This document shows positions 36,771-46,466 of a DNA stretch of 64,000 nt, one piece after another. Within the stretch, counting starts at the first letter, position 1, and each line of letters begins with the position of its first letter. The DNA comes from Acinetobacter parvus DSM 16617 = CIP 108168. GTDB lineage: Bacteria > Pseudomonadota > Gammaproteobacteria > Pseudomonadales > Moraxellaceae. The stretch covers positions 68,706 to 132,705 of the forward strand of contig NZ_KB849212.1 in NCBI RefSeq assembly GCF_000368025.1, written 5' to 3'. The notes below the pieces were generated by a model. That model was not told the origin of the DNA and did not search any database. It worked only from the letters and a program-made list of their open reading frames with translations. The translations under genes and the position numbers were made by a program.

Positions 36771-38259
36771 CTATTCTTTATTCACCACCTTATAAATCAT
36801 TTTCCCCATTTCGTGTGCTTGCAAACCCCTCATACCATTTTCAGCCAGTAAATCCCCTGCTTGTGCATGCAAACTCACAATTTCATGCAATGCAACTTGC
36901 TCATGAAATTGTGCTTTTAAAGTGGCAATCATCCCTGCCAGCACATCACCCATGCCCCCTGTTCCCATCCCTGCATTACCCTGTGTACAGATAAATAATT
37001 CATCTTCTAAAATCAGGCTATGCACCTTTAAGCACCCATTGCCCTGCATATTTTTGTTGTAAATTATGAATCGCAACAATACGATCTTGTTCAACATCAG
37101 CAGGCTTGCAACCCAATAATGTCGCTGCTTCACCAGAATGTGGAGTTGCGTAAACATGAGGATTTAATTGTTGCGGATGTTTTGCCAAAAACCACAACCC
37201 ATCTGCATCTAATACCACTTCTAAATGTGAATTTTGATTAAGTAAATTGAACCACTCTAGATAAACATGCTCTGCCCATTCATCTCGCCCTAAGCCCATC
37301 CCGAAACATACGGCATCAATTTGAGTTAATAGGTGTTGGATCGTTTTTTCATCTAAGGCATTAATATCTCGCACCATAATATTCGGTGAACGCGCCAGAA
37401 TAGCTTGATGATGTTTGGCATGACAGACCACACTGACTTTCCCTGCTCCAGCATGAAACGCTGCTTCAGCAGACATAATCACCGCTCCGCCCATATCCGT
37501 ATGACCACCAACGACAAGCACATGCCCATAACTTCCTTTATGTCCAAAAGCTTGCCGTTTCGGTAATACAATTTTTTCAGATGATAGATATGCAAGTGGT
37601 TTTAATTCTGTATCAATTGGGATCAAGCTAACTAAATGCAGCTTTCCCACATATTCCTTGCCTTGACCAGTAAACAACCCTGCCTTATAACCTAAGATTG
37701 TAAAGGTTTGATCTGCCTGAATTGCACAGGGTAAAGCCCGACCTGTATTGGCATGTAGTCCGCTCGGAATATCAATAGCAATCTTTAAACCAATCTGTGA
37801 GTTAAATAAATGGATGATCGATTGCCATTTTTGATCTAGCATTCGATTGAGACCAATGCCAAACAGAGCATCAATATGACAATCAAAAGTTGGTATTTCT
37901 TGGTGATTCGCATTTTCCGACAATAAATAATCGATACTTTGAATATCAACTCGATTTAACAGTGCATATTGTACGGCTTGTTTTAAATCTAAAGATTGAC
38001 CGAGTTCAGCTGCATAAACCGTGATGTGAAATCCATGTTGCTTTAGAAAAGCAGCGATATAGTAACCGTCACCTGCGTTATTGCCTTGTCCGCACCAAAT
38101 TGCGATCTTTTGAATTTTATTTTTATTAAATGGTTCAATTAACTGTTGTGAGATTGTCCAAGCTGCTTGTTGCATCAGTCCTAAAGATGAATTTTGCTGC
38201 GCAAACCAACGCTGCTCCCATGCTTGAATGCTTTGGCTATGGTAAACTGAACGTTGCAT
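36771..38259 (-). pseudogene. nnrD: NAD(P)H-hydrate epimerase/dehydratase with a frameshift
   Basis: Repairs damaged NAD(P)HX. The N-terminal epimerase (about 1-215, GQGNNAGDGYYIAAFLK) and most of the dehydratase are in one frame (37018-38259, 413 residues). The frame stops right after WVLKGA, at the substrate motif KGAGS. The other frame (from about 37020 to 36771) continues SLILEDELFICTQGN and GMGTGGMGDVLAGM, the family's end. A loss of two bases (or gain of one) at about 37018-37022 explains it. Could be a real lesion or a sequencing error. The epimerase half should still work. Confidence 0.85.
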
Positions 38260-38281
38260 GTTATCCCCTAATTATTGGTTT

Positions 38282-39397
38282 ATGGCTTCAACCACATCCT
38301 CTGGAAAATCACTTGATAAAATTGAGCTTCAGCAGCTTGATCCTCAAGAACTTAAAACATGGATAAAAACTCAAGCTTTAGACTTGGGCTTTTCTGATTG
38401 TGTCATTGCCAAACCTGATGCTCAAGATCAAATGCCACGTTTTAAAGAATATTTAAAACGTGGTTATCATGCAGATATGCACTATTTAGAGGAAAATCTA
38501 GAAAAACGTGCTGATCCAACATTGCTTGTACCTGGAACTAAAAGCATTATTTGTGTGCGCATGAACTATCTTGTGGCATCACCTAAGCCCCGTTATGTAC
38601 CATTTGAACCAAATTCAGCCATTATTGCACGCTACGCGCGTGGACGTGACTATCATAAAGTCATGCGTGGTCGACTTAAAACCTTAGCCAGTCGTATTAA
38701 AGAAAAAGTGGGCGATTTCGAATCACGCCCGTTTGCGGACTCAGCACCTATTTTTGAAAAATCACTTGCTGAAAGTGCAGGTATGGGATGGACAGGAAAA
38801 CATACCTTACTCATTCATAAAAAATCAGGTTCATTCTTCGTTTTGGGTGAGCTATTTACTTCGCTTGACCTCCCTTTTGATCAACCTGCAACAGCCCATT
38901 GTGGCTCATGTACTGCTTGCATCGACATTTGCCCAACACAAGCCATTGTTGAGCCTTATATGTTAGATGCAAGGAAATGTATTGCTTACTTAACTATTGA
39001 ACATAAAGGAATCATTCCTGAAGAGTTACGCTCAGGTATAGGTAATCGTATTTTTGGCTGTGATGATTGTCAGCTAATTTGCCCGTGGAATGGCTTTGCT
39101 AAAACTGCGTCAATTCCAGACTTTGACCCAAGACATAGTTTAGATGACATTAGCTTGTTAGATATCTGGCAATGGGATGAAGCGACTTTTCTTGCAAAAA
39201 CAGAAGGTAGTCCAATTCGCCGCACAGGCTATCAATCCTTTAAACGGAATATTGCAATCGGCTTAGGAAATGCGCCATACTCGGCTGAAATTATAAGCCA
39301 ATTACACGATGCAAAAATGTGGCACGATGAGATTGTCAATGTACATATTGAGTGGGCAATTCAACAACAATTGCAGCAAATAAGCGTACCTGAATAG
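38282..39397 (+). CDS. queG: Epoxyqueuosine reductase
   Basis: Last step of queuosine synthesis in tRNA. 371 residues from ATG at 38282; a start at 38258 would overlap the divergent nnrDE start. Cobalamin-binding N-terminal part, then two 4Fe-4S motifs: CGSCTACIDICPTQAI and CDDCQLICPWN. C-terminal HEAT-like part is short, as in queG of this group. Confidence 0.93.
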   Translation: MASTTSSGKSLDKIELQQLDPQELKTWIKTQALDLGFSDCVIAKPDAQDQMPRFKEYLKRGYHADMHYLEENLEKRADPTLLVPGTKSIICVRMNYLVASPKPRYVPFEPNSAIIARYARGRDYHKVMRGRLKTLASRIKEKVGDFESRPFADSAPIFEKSLAESAGMGWTGKHTLLIHKKSGSFFVLGELFTSLDLPFDQPATAHCGSCTACIDICPTQAIVEPYMLDARKCIAYLTIEHKGIIPEELRSGIGNRIFGCDDCQLICPWNGFAKTASIPDFDPRHSLDDISLLDIWQWDEATFLAKTEGSPIRRTGYQSFKRNIAIGLGNAPYSAEIISQLHDAKMWHDEIVNVHIEWAIQQQLQQISVPE

Positions 39398-39472
39398 AAA
39401 AATGATGTTTTTTGCCCTTTGGCTTTGGCACGATTTCTGTATGATTAATCTCAATGTTTGTAATCAATCATC

Positions 39473-40474
39473 ATGGATATAACAATGACTTTACGTAATG
39501 ACTGGACTCGTGATGAAATCCAAGCTTTATATGATCAACCTTTTCTAGACTTAGTATTCAAAGCACAAAGTGTTCATCGTGAGCATTTTCAGCCAAATAC
39601 CATTCAAGTCAGTACACTGCTTTCAATCAAAACAGGTAAATGCCCAGAAGATTGTAAGTATTGTTCTCAATCTGCACATTACGACTCAAAACTAGAAGCA
39701 GAAAAGCGTATTGCAGTAGATAAAGTCATTCGTGAAGCACAAACAGCAAAAGATTCTGGTTCTTCACGTTTCTGTATGGGCGCTGCTTGGCGTAATCCAC
39801 ACGAACGAGATATGCCTTATGTGTTAGAAATGGTTCGAGAAGTAAAAGCACTCGGTTTAGAAACTTGTATGACTTTAGGTATGCTCAATCAGTCACAAGC
39901 TGAACGCTTAAAAGATGCTGGTTTAGATTATTATAACCATAACCTTGATACCTCTCGTGAATACTATTCACATATTATTAGTACACGTACTTTTGATGAT
40001 CGTTTAGATACATTAGATCATGTACGTCAAGCGGGTATGAAAGTATGTAGTGGTGGTATCGTTGGCTTAGGTGAAAGTCGTAATGATCGAATTGGTTTAT
40101 TACAAGAACTTGCAACGATGCCTGTACATCCTGAATCAGTGCCAATCAATATGCTTGTCCCGATCGAAGGTACACCGCTCGCTGAAGTTGAAAAGTTAGA
40201 TGTGACTGAATGGATTCGTACTATTGCTGTTGCTCGTATTATTATGCCTCATAGTTATATTCGATTATCGGCAGGACGCGAATCACTCAGTGATTCAGAT
40301 CAAGCACTTGCGTTCATGGCAGGTGCAAACTCGCTTTTTTCTGGTGATAAGTTATTGACTACGCCTAATGCTGGAGAAGGTAAAGACCAAATCCTATTTG
40401 CTAAATTAGGTTTAACAACAGAAAAACCGAAACCAACTGTTGCAGAACTTTCCATAGATGCCATGAGCGCATAG
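39473..40474 (+). CDS. bioB: Biotin synthase
   Basis: Radical SAM enzyme that inserts sulfur into dethiobiotin. 333 residues; CPEDCKYC is the cluster motif, followed by YSHIISTRTFDDRL with the auxiliary cluster region and a conserved Arg in RLSAGRE. ATG at 39485 (MTLRNDW) is an alternative start. Stands alone, not in a bio operon. Confidence 0.96.
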   Translation: MDITMTLRNDWTRDEIQALYDQPFLDLVFKAQSVHREHFQPNTIQVSTLLSIKTGKCPEDCKYCSQSAHYDSKLEAEKRIAVDKVIREAQTAKDSGSSRFCMGAAWRNPHERDMPYVLEMVREVKALGLETCMTLGMLNQSQAERLKDAGLDYYNHNLDTSREYYSHIISTRTFDDRLDTLDHVRQAGMKVCSGGIVGLGESRNDRIGLLQELATMPVHPESVPINMLVPIEGTPLAEVEKLDVTEWIRTIAVARIIMPHSYIRLSAGRESLSDSDQALAFMAGANSLFSGDKLLTTPNAGEGKDQILFAKLGLTTEKPKPTVAELSIDAMSA

Positions 40475-40478
40475 ATCA

Positions 40479-40515
40479 AAAAGCTGTTTCATGAAAGTGG
40501 AACAGCTTTTTTTAA
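40479..40515 (+). terminator. Terminator after bioB
   Basis: AAAAGCTGTT and AACAGCTTTT make a 10-bp stem with a 12-base loop, then a T run, 5 bases after the bioB stop. Confidence 0.88.
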
Positions 40516-40539
40516 TTTTGTTCAGCATTTATAAATTGT

Positions 40540-40672
40540 CTCTGTACACGACAAATTTCACAGAACCCTTATCCTATCAGGCTTCTGCTTTCTTAAAATT
40601 GCCAGAATTTCCTTAAGCTCTTCTTTTTTCCCAAAACCAATTAAACGCTGAATCGCCATTTGAACATAGTCT
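40540..40672 (-). mobile_element. ISAba1 right-end remnant
   Basis: Begins CTCTGTACACGACAAA at 40540. On the minus strand the bases encode DYVQMAIQRLIGFGKKEE then ILAILRKQKPDRIRVL, which matches the end of the transposase at 46999. Only about 133 bases remain; the left side runs straight into the integrase fragment. A third trace of this element in the window. Confidence 0.85.
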
Positions 40673-40795
40673 AGCCCAGTGAATACACTCTTGTTCAGTA
40701 TCCCTTGTGCAATACTCTCTTTTACCATTTATCATAATTGATGTGGACCAACTATTTCCACGCTGTCTAGGTTTTGGTAATTTCATTGCTGCCAC
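40673..40795 (-). pseudogene. Phage integrase N-terminal fragment
   Basis: KLPKPRQRGNSWSTSIMING, then KREYCTRDTEQECIHWARL resembles the arm-binding N-terminus of tyrosine integrases common in Acinetobacter prophages and islands. After Leu-Cys the frame enters the ISAba1 remnant, so the rest of the integrase is lost. With the tRNA 3' half at 40971 it marks a former integration site. Confidence 0.6.
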
Positions 40796-40919
40796 CCTTA
40801 TTATAAAGTTATGTTAAAAATGACCGCAACGTTTTATTCAAAGCGTTCTGACCCATTTTTGACACAAATATATCTTTATTAGCAGAATTAAATGCAGCAA
40901 ATAAAGCAAACGAAAGGCA

Positions 40920-40964
40920 TAAAAAAAGACCTACAAGTCTTTGAAATGCTTGTAAGTCTTTGAT
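40920..40964 (-). terminator. Terminator of a tRNA-Val unit (relic)
   Basis: On the minus strand AAAGACTTACAAG and CTTGTAGGTCTTT form a 13-bp stem with one mismatch, followed by seven T. It lies directly after the tRNA 3' end and is its natural terminator. Confidence 0.7.
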
Positions 40965-40970
40965 TTATCT

Positions 40971-41019
40971 TGGTAGGTATATCCAGACTCGAACTGGAGA
41001 CCTCTACGATGTCAACGTA
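40971..41019 (-). tRNA. tRNA-Val(GAC) 3' half, truncated
   Basis: On the minus strand TTGACAT is a standard anticodon loop with GAC, followed by CGTAG stem, variable loop, GTTCGAG T-loop and an acceptor ending ATACCTACCA. The 5' half (acceptor, D arm) is absent; the bases upstream are unrelated AT-rich DNA. Not a functional tRNA. This is what the attachment repeat of an integrative element leaves. Confidence 0.7.
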
Positions 41020-41150
41020 ATATTTTCACATTAAAATCAATAACTAATGAATAATTGGAGCTAAATTGGTGTTGTTTTTTTATGTAACAACATATTTTCA
41101 TTTATACTTATCAATAACAAAACCAGTAAAACTTTTCTTTATCTCTTAAT

Positions 41151-41410
41151 AGCTTTGTTGCACCAAGCTATTCTTTAAGGCTTCATCAGCAATATAATTT
41201 CCAAATGAAGAAGCCTGCATCCAAAATCTATCGCCCAACGAATTGGTCATCTTATAACCAAGCTTTAATCAAGCGAGAAAATATTTCAATTTGATTCGAT
41301 CCCCAGACCCAATGGTATGCTCAGCCAAAAGCTAAACATGGAAGAAATCAAACCTATTCTGATACAGCAATTCAGTTCTGTTTGATGATCAAATCTATAT
41401 TTCGACTTTC
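41151..41410 (+). pseudogene. IS5-family transposase fragment
   Basis: From ATG at 41205: KKPASKIYRPTNWSSYNQAL, then FDPQTQWYAQPKAKHGRNQTYSD, the N-terminus of an IS5-family transposase common in Acinetobacter. A TGA replaces the expected Trp before FDPQ. GCTTTGTTGCACCAAG near 41152 may be its terminal repeat. It is cut at about 41410 by the IS3 element. Confidence 0.7.
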
Positions 41411-41411
41411 T

Positions 41412-42194
41412 TTACTCTATATATTTTGTAATATCCGCTTTGGCTTCTTCCCTTGTTTTGTAGTTGCGATGATGGACTAGTTCATTTTTGAGTATGCCCC
41501 AGAAACTCTCTATCGGTGCATTATCAAAGCAGTCGCCTTTTTTGCTCATTGAACCCTGAAAATCAAATTTCTCAAGTAAGTTTCGATATTCATTACTGCA
41601 ATATTGGCTGCCTCTGTCTGAATGTACAATGAGACCTTTAGCAGGTTTCTGATTGCGAATAGCCATATTCAATGCATCACAAACAAGCTTGGCTGTCATG
41701 CGCTCATTTAAGCTATAGCCAACAACCTGTTTCGTGTAAAGATCTTTGACAGCTGCCAAGTACAACCAGCCCTCAGCCGTCCAAATGTAGGTAATGTCAC
41801 TCGACCACGCAAGATTAGGCTTCGTCATTGAAAACTGTTGCTTGAGTAAATTGTCATAAATAGAACGGTTGTGATCACTGTTCGTGGTTCTTTTGAAACG
41901 CTTATGGCGCTTACAATACAACTGATTTGATTTTTTTATTTGGCGCACAGCATACATACTTATTTTGATACCTTGTGCTTGTAAATGCTTGGTTAATCGA
42001 ACATAGCCATAGCTTTGTTTGGTTTCTTCATGGGCTATTTTGACCAAAATTGTCTGCTGATTTCGCTGAATTGATCTTTTACTCATGCCTCGCTTTAGCC
42101 AATCATAAAAGCGAGAAACGGATACACGAAGTAATCGAGCCATTAAAATAATCGGAAATAAGTGGCTTTGCGATTTCATATAGGCGTACCTCAC
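41412..42194 (-). pseudogene. IS3 OrfB, truncated at C-terminus
   Basis: 260 residues. DDE residues are present: Asp in SSDITYIW, Asp in HSDRGSQYCS, Glu in PIESFWGILK. Family members carry about 25 more residues after ITKYIE (IFYNRQRxxxGL type). The stop is in the flanking IS5 fragment. GTG start overlaps the OrfA stop by 4 bases. Confidence 0.75.
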
Positions 42195-42490
42195 TGACTT
42201 TCTTTTGCAAAGTACGCTGCTGCCTTTTTTAAAAATTCACGTTCCATTTCAGCTGTTTTGAGCTGTTGTTTAAGCTTCTTATTTTCTTCGAGTAAGGCGT
42301 TTAGATCGGGCGAATACTGTTTTGTGCCTGCTAAAGTTCCAGCCTTTGCTTTGTTATTCCAGTTCGAAAGGGTTTGCATCGAAATACCAAGTTGTCTAGC
42401 GGATTCCGATACATTACCTTGGTTCTCTTCAATGGCTTTTATGGCTTCAGCTTTAAATTCTGCGGTGTAAGTCTTCTGTTTCTTGCTCAT
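42191..42490 (-). CDS. IS3 OrfA (helix-turn-helix)
   Basis: 99 residues: YTAEFKAEAIKAIEENQGNV, then ARQLGISMQTLSNWNNKAKAG, then a coiled coil ending EREFLKKAAAYFAKES. Intact. Works with OrfB, which is truncated here. Confidence 0.85.
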   Translation of the reverse strand: MSKKQKTYTAEFKAEAIKAIEENQGNVSESARQLGISMQTLSNWNNKAKAGTLAGTKQYSPDLNALLEENKKLKQQLKTAEMEREFLKKAAAYFAKESQ

Positions 42491-42551
42491 GGTAAACTCC
42501 TAATGAGTATGTATAGCTTACCAAGTTAAACCCTCCTGTTTTTTAAGCACA

Positions 42552-42972
42552 CATCACTTCAACACCATATCGATCTTTATTGTTATGGATAAAATCCACC
42601 ATTATTTGTGTGGGCGGTCGAGCTCCGCCTGGGCGAAAAAAGCGGCTGCTTTGCGTAGAATTTCATTGGCACGTTTTAATTCTTTAATTTCACGTTCCAT
42701 TTGCTTCATTTTTTCTTGGTCAGATATCTGTTGTACTTTGGCAGGATTTAGTTGATCCAGATGCTTTAAATACCAAACACGCAATGTTTCAGGAGTACAA
42801 CCGATTTTAGGAGCAATAGCTGTGATTGCTGCCCAAGTAGAAGGATAATCTTTTTCAGATTCAATTAGTAATTGAACCGCTCTTTCTCTAATTTCGGGGG
42901 TATAGTTTGGTTTTGTCATCGGGATAGTCTCTCAGAATATTGACTCTCCGACAAACCCGGTACGGTTCACTG
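42552..42972 (-). mobile_element. Second IS3-family element, 5' part only
   Basis: OrfA (42602-42919) and the first codons of OrfB (MVDFIHNNKDRYGVE at about 42608-42552) are left. The remainder was displaced by the IS3 element at 41411-42551. Its left end seems to cut the IS630 gene near 42972. Confidence 0.65.
42602..42919 (-). CDS. IS3 OrfA of the second element
   Basis: 105 residues: NYTPEIRERAVQLLIESE, then IGCTPETLRVWYLKH, and the end ANEILRKAAAFFAQAELDRP. The frameshift site to OrfB follows at the end. OrfB is nearly all missing, so the element cannot move by itself. Confidence 0.8.
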   Translation of the reverse strand: MTKPNYTPEIRERAVQLLIESEKDYPSTWAAITAIAPKIGCTPETLRVWYLKHLDQLNPAKVQQISDQEKMKQMEREIKELKRANEILRKAAAFFAQAELDRPHK

Positions 42973-43409
42973 TGGCGTGTTCGTTTATAAACGATACCTG
43001 ATGCTCTGAGGAATCGTCTTAGCGTTTCCTGACAAATTTCGATTTGATATTGTTCATATAATCGCTGTCTGATTTGTTCTGAGTTTAAAGTGTCGCTATC
43101 AATCCACGATAAAATCTGTGCCTGATGTACAGCTTGTAATATTCGTGGATGTCCAGAACGCTTACCCTCCCAAATCGCTTCTATTTTATGGTGTCGCCAG
43201 TTTCTGCGGTGAGTACGAATTGTTTCTTCCTTTACACCATGTAATACGGCAATTTCTTTCACTGTTTTACCTTGTGACAACCACAATATGGTTTGTGAGC
43301 GTTGCCTTTCTCGCCAATGCTTTGCATGTTTGGCTAAATGTTCTAGTTGATCCCGCTCGTCTTGTATCAACTTAATGATGCTGACTCTATAAAAATATAA
43401 GCTTGGCAA
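42972..43409 (-). pseudogene. IS630-family transposase N-terminal fragment
   Basis: About 145 residues with two helix-turn-helix regions (AKHAKHWRERQRSQTILWL, VKEIAVLHGVKEETIRTH) and KRSGHPRILQ, typical of IS630 N-termini. The catalytic half is missing: after TRHS the frame enters the second IS3. The frame stays open to 42888 by chance. Confidence 0.7.
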
Positions 43410-43856
43410 AACAAATATTGAGCTCTTAAACTATCGGATATTGATATGATCATCATGACCTATATATTTACTCAATATAATCATCAAATAGTGCAATCAA
43501 GTTAACCTAATATAAAAGCTTATTTTCAATAAAAAACACATCATAATACCCCCTTGCCTTTTAACCACAAAAATATTGAAGTTATTATTTAGAAGCAATT
43601 AATAGAAAAATAAACAAATCTTTTTTAAACAAGCTACTAATAAAAATATCTCCATCGAAAATAAAGTATAAAAATTCAAAAACCATTTAATAAAGTATCA
43701 ATAGAGTTAAAATACATATAGCTTACTTTTAATTTTAAAGAGGAATACAAGAAATAATTTCTTGTATTCCTGTTATAAGATTGGGAGAACCAAGTTGATA
43801 ATTTCACCCATTTCTTTGGATCTATTAATTTAAGTTTCGACTTTACTTATTTGAGC
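43410..43856. other. AT-rich gap with a 31-base palindrome
   Basis: No gene seen on either strand. At 43741-43771 a perfect palindrome (15-base arms starting AGGAATACAAG, one central A) lies 85 bases after the alkylsulfatase stop. It has only CTTT on the minus side, so a terminator role is likely but weak. Confidence 0.5.
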
Positions 43857-45812
43857 TTAGCCATTTGGTCGAGTCACAATCGGGAAAATTGAATCTGGAC
43901 GTTTAAACATTGCAAAGAATTTTCCAATTTTCAGTGGATTACCTTTGACTTTACTGTCTTTAGAAAGCAGGACTTTTACCCCTTCTATTTGACCTGTAAT
44001 CATTTTTAGATATAAGGGCTTGGTTAAGGTTAATGTAGGGCAATCCAATGCCAAATCTTTACTTTCATCATAACGCTTAAACTGCATGACTGAGTTTTCA
44101 ACCCATAATGAAAAATGCTCTTTGGTATCCGACAAAACCAGATTGATACACTGGTTTTCATTTTTTAAATTTTCCACATCTAAATTTGTCGCCATAGCTT
44201 CAAGAAATCTTTCAGTTGGTGTATGAATCAATAAATCACTCGGATCAGAAGTATTTTGTAGGGGTACATTATTTTGTAGCTCTTGAGCGCCCACCAAAAA
44301 GAAATTACGCCAAGTTGAAGCCTCAGCAGCATAGCCCAATTGACGATAAGTATTCGCCAATAAGTCTTTTGCTTGTTGGTTTTGAGGGTTATTCAACACA
44401 ATATGTTTTAAAATCTCGGCAGCCCATCTATAGTCAGCTTGAGCGTAGGCATCCCGCGCATTTTTCAATGCATTGTTCTCCCCACCTGCTAACTCAATAT
44501 ATTTTTTTGCAACAGCTTTAGGGGGTAATGGATCTAAATTGGAAGGATGGGCATCGAACCATCCCATATAATATTGGTATACTGCTTTTACATTATGTTT
44601 TAGGGTTCCATAATAGCCATGAGCATATAGTTTTTGATCAAGTGCCGCTGGAAGCTTAATTTTTTCGGCAATTTCAGCGCCATTAAAACCAGAGTTCATA
44701 TATCTCACCGTCTGATCATGCGTGAACTTATAAACATCTCGCTGGGTTTTAATAAAATCTTGAATATTGTCATTGCCCCAGACAGGCCAATGATGCTGTG
44801 CAATCAATACATCGGATGCTTTGGCATGCTGCATTGCTTGGTCTAGATAGCCCACCCATTTTAAGGCATCACGGACTTTAGCACCCCGAAGGGTATAAAG
44901 ATTATGCATGGTATGAGATAGAATTTCTGCGCCGTTATAAAGTTTCAATGATGGGATAGAGAACGTTAATTCTGCTGGTGCTTCTGAACCCGGCACGTTA
45001 TAAAACACAAAATCCAAGCCATCAACCGTCATTTTCTGTTCTGGTTGAGTGATCAGTTGTGTAGGCTCAAGGATGCCCATTTTTCCCACAGCAACAGCCT
45101 TACCTAAACCTGTATCCACCAATCCTTCCGCATTTTTAGGTAGAAAAGTTCCATACATATAAGTCGCACGACGTATCATGGCTGAACCTGCCATCACATT
45201 TTCACTGGTCGCTTCTTCCATAAAGCCTTTTGGCGCAATAATTGGAGTTTTTCTAGCGTTAATTTCTTCGCTAGAAAGAACGCCTAATGCACCACCAAAA
45301 TGATCGATATGGCTATGGGTAAAGATAATGGCTGAAATTTTTTGCTCACCTAAATGCTGTCTAGCAAATTTAAGTGCTGCTTCAGCCGTTTCTTTAGAGG
45401 TTAATGTATCCACAATAATCCAGCCAGTATCACCCTGAATGATGGTCATATTTGCCAAATCAAAACCACGAATTTGCCAAACTCGATCTGTTACTTTAAA
45501 TAGCCCAACATTGTTGTTTAATTTTGCTTGTCGCCATAGAGTGGGATTAACGGTATTTGGTGCTTGATCTTGTAAAAAACTAAATGCATCAAAATCCCAG
45601 ATAACATTGCCTTTCTCACTTTTAATTTGACCTGTTGGCTTGGCAATAAAGCCCTTTTGAGCCTGATTAAACTCAGTCATATCCTCTAAGTTATACTTCG
45701 CCTTATATGTATTATTTGATTCAATGACCGCTTTTTCTACTACAGTATTTGCTGCAAAAACAGAAAATGGCAGAATAAGCATCAATGAAACTGTTAAAAA
45801 CTTAATTTTCAT
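43857..45812 (-). CDS. Alkylsulfatase-type metallo-beta-lactamase hydrolase (SdsA/YjcS-like)
   Basis: 651 residues, usual 650-660. Signal peptide (MKIKFLTVSLMLILPFSVFA), MBL domain with zinc motif THSHIDHFGGALG, a helical dimerisation domain (about 400-520) and an SCP-2-like C-terminal domain (about 530-650). This is the SdsA1/YjcS form that hydrolyses primary alkyl sulfates such as SDS in the periplasm. The ISAba1-like element ends 26 bases before the start, with its outward promoter directed at this gene. Confidence 0.9.
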   Translation of the reverse strand: MKIKFLTVSLMLILPFSVFAANTVVEKAVIESNNTYKAKYNLEDMTEFNQAQKGFIAKPTGQIKSEKGNVIWDFDAFSFLQDQAPNTVNPTLWRQAKLNNNVGLFKVTDRVWQIRGFDLANMTIIQGDTGWIIVDTLTSKETAEAALKFARQHLGEQKISAIIFTHSHIDHFGGALGVLSSEEINARKTPIIAPKGFMEEATSENVMAGSAMIRRATYMYGTFLPKNAEGLVDTGLGKAVAVGKMGILEPTQLITQPEQKMTVDGLDFVFYNVPGSEAPAELTFSIPSLKLYNGAEILSHTMHNLYTLRGAKVRDALKWVGYLDQAMQHAKASDVLIAQHHWPVWGNDNIQDFIKTQRDVYKFTHDQTVRYMNSGFNGAEIAEKIKLPAALDQKLYAHGYYGTLKHNVKAVYQYYMGWFDAHPSNLDPLPPKAVAKKYIELAGGENNALKNARDAYAQADYRWAAEILKHIVLNNPQNQQAKDLLANTYRQLGYAAEASTWRNFFLVGAQELQNNVPLQNTSDPSDLLIHTPTERFLEAMATNLDVENLKNENQCINLVLSDTKEHFSLWVENSVMQFKRYDESKDLALDCPTLTLTKPLYLKMITGQIEGVKVLLSKDSKVKGNPLKIGKFFAMFKRPDSIFPIVTRPNG

Positions 45813-45869
45813 CTTCTTTCCTTTTTTTAAATATCCACTTTGTACACGACAAAAAAATATAACTCATTG

Positions 45870-45897
45870 AAATAATGGCATAATACTTGTTTTCTGA
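45870..45897 (-). promoter_or_regulatory. Outward promoter of the ISAba1-like element
   Basis: On the minus strand TCAGAA (45897-45892), 16 bases, TTATTT (45875-45870). This is the ISAba1 promoter with one change in the -35 (TTAGAA in ISAba1). It points at the alkylsulfatase gene, about 60 bases from -10 to ATG. Confidence 0.55.
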
Positions 45898-45905
45898 CGA
45901 CGAAT

Positions 45906-46466
45906 ATGATGACACATTTCAATGAGTTACATCTCATCTTAAACAAATATCTAAAGTGGAACAAGTCACATGTAAAATGTTTTACACTGATTATGATTGC
46001 ATTAATTGTAAAACAGACATGTAATCTTTCTTCTGCATCTAAAGCCTTACCCATCAAGTGCTTACCACAATCATTTTATCGACGTATACAACGCTTCTTT
46101 GCAGGTCAGTATTTTGATTATCGTCAAATTTCTCAGTTAATTTTCAATATATTTTCATTCGACAAAGTGCAACTGACTTTAGATAGAACCAATTGGAAAT
46201 GGGGAAAACGAGATATCAATATCTTGATGTTAGCCATCGTCTATCGTGGAATAGCGATACCTATTGTTTGGACATTGCTCAATAAACGTGGAAATTCAGA
46301 TACAAAAGAGCGTATTGCTTTGATTCAACGCTTTATCTCTATTTTTGGTAAAGACCGTATTGTGAATGTGTTCGCAGACAGAGAATTTATCGGCGAGAAA
46401 TGGTTTACATGGTTAATTGAAAATGACATTAACTTTTGTATACGTGTTAAAAAAACTTCATTGTGA
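45906..46466 (+). CDS. ISAba1-like transposase OrfA
   Basis: 186 residues, first half of an IS4-family transposase: FFAGQYFDYRQISQLIF, LDRTNWKWGKRDINIL with the first catalytic Asp, VNVFADREFIGEKWF with the second. Ends KKTSL then stop; OrfB begins in another frame overlapping by four bases, as in ISAba1, where the enzyme is made through frameshifting. Confidence 0.85.
   Translation: MMTHFNELHLILNKYLKWNKSHVKCFTLIMIALIVKQTCNLSSASKALPIKCLPQSFYRRIQRFFAGQYFDYRQISQLIFNIFSFDKVQLTLDRTNWKWGKRDINILMLAIVYRGIAIPIVWTLLNKRGNSDTKERIALIQRFISIFGKDRIVNVFADREFIGEKWFTWLIENDINFCIRVKKTSL

Larger units (their letters stand above)
41411..42551 (-). mobile_element. IS3-family element, 3' end truncated
   Basis: OrfA and OrfB (42191-42490 and 41412-42194). 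The left end near 42551 (TGTGCTTAAAAAACAGGAGG on the minus strand) interrupts the OrfB start of the next IS3 element. OrfB stops after KYIE where it meets the IS5 fragment, so its own 3' end and right repeat are missing. Confidence 0.75.
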
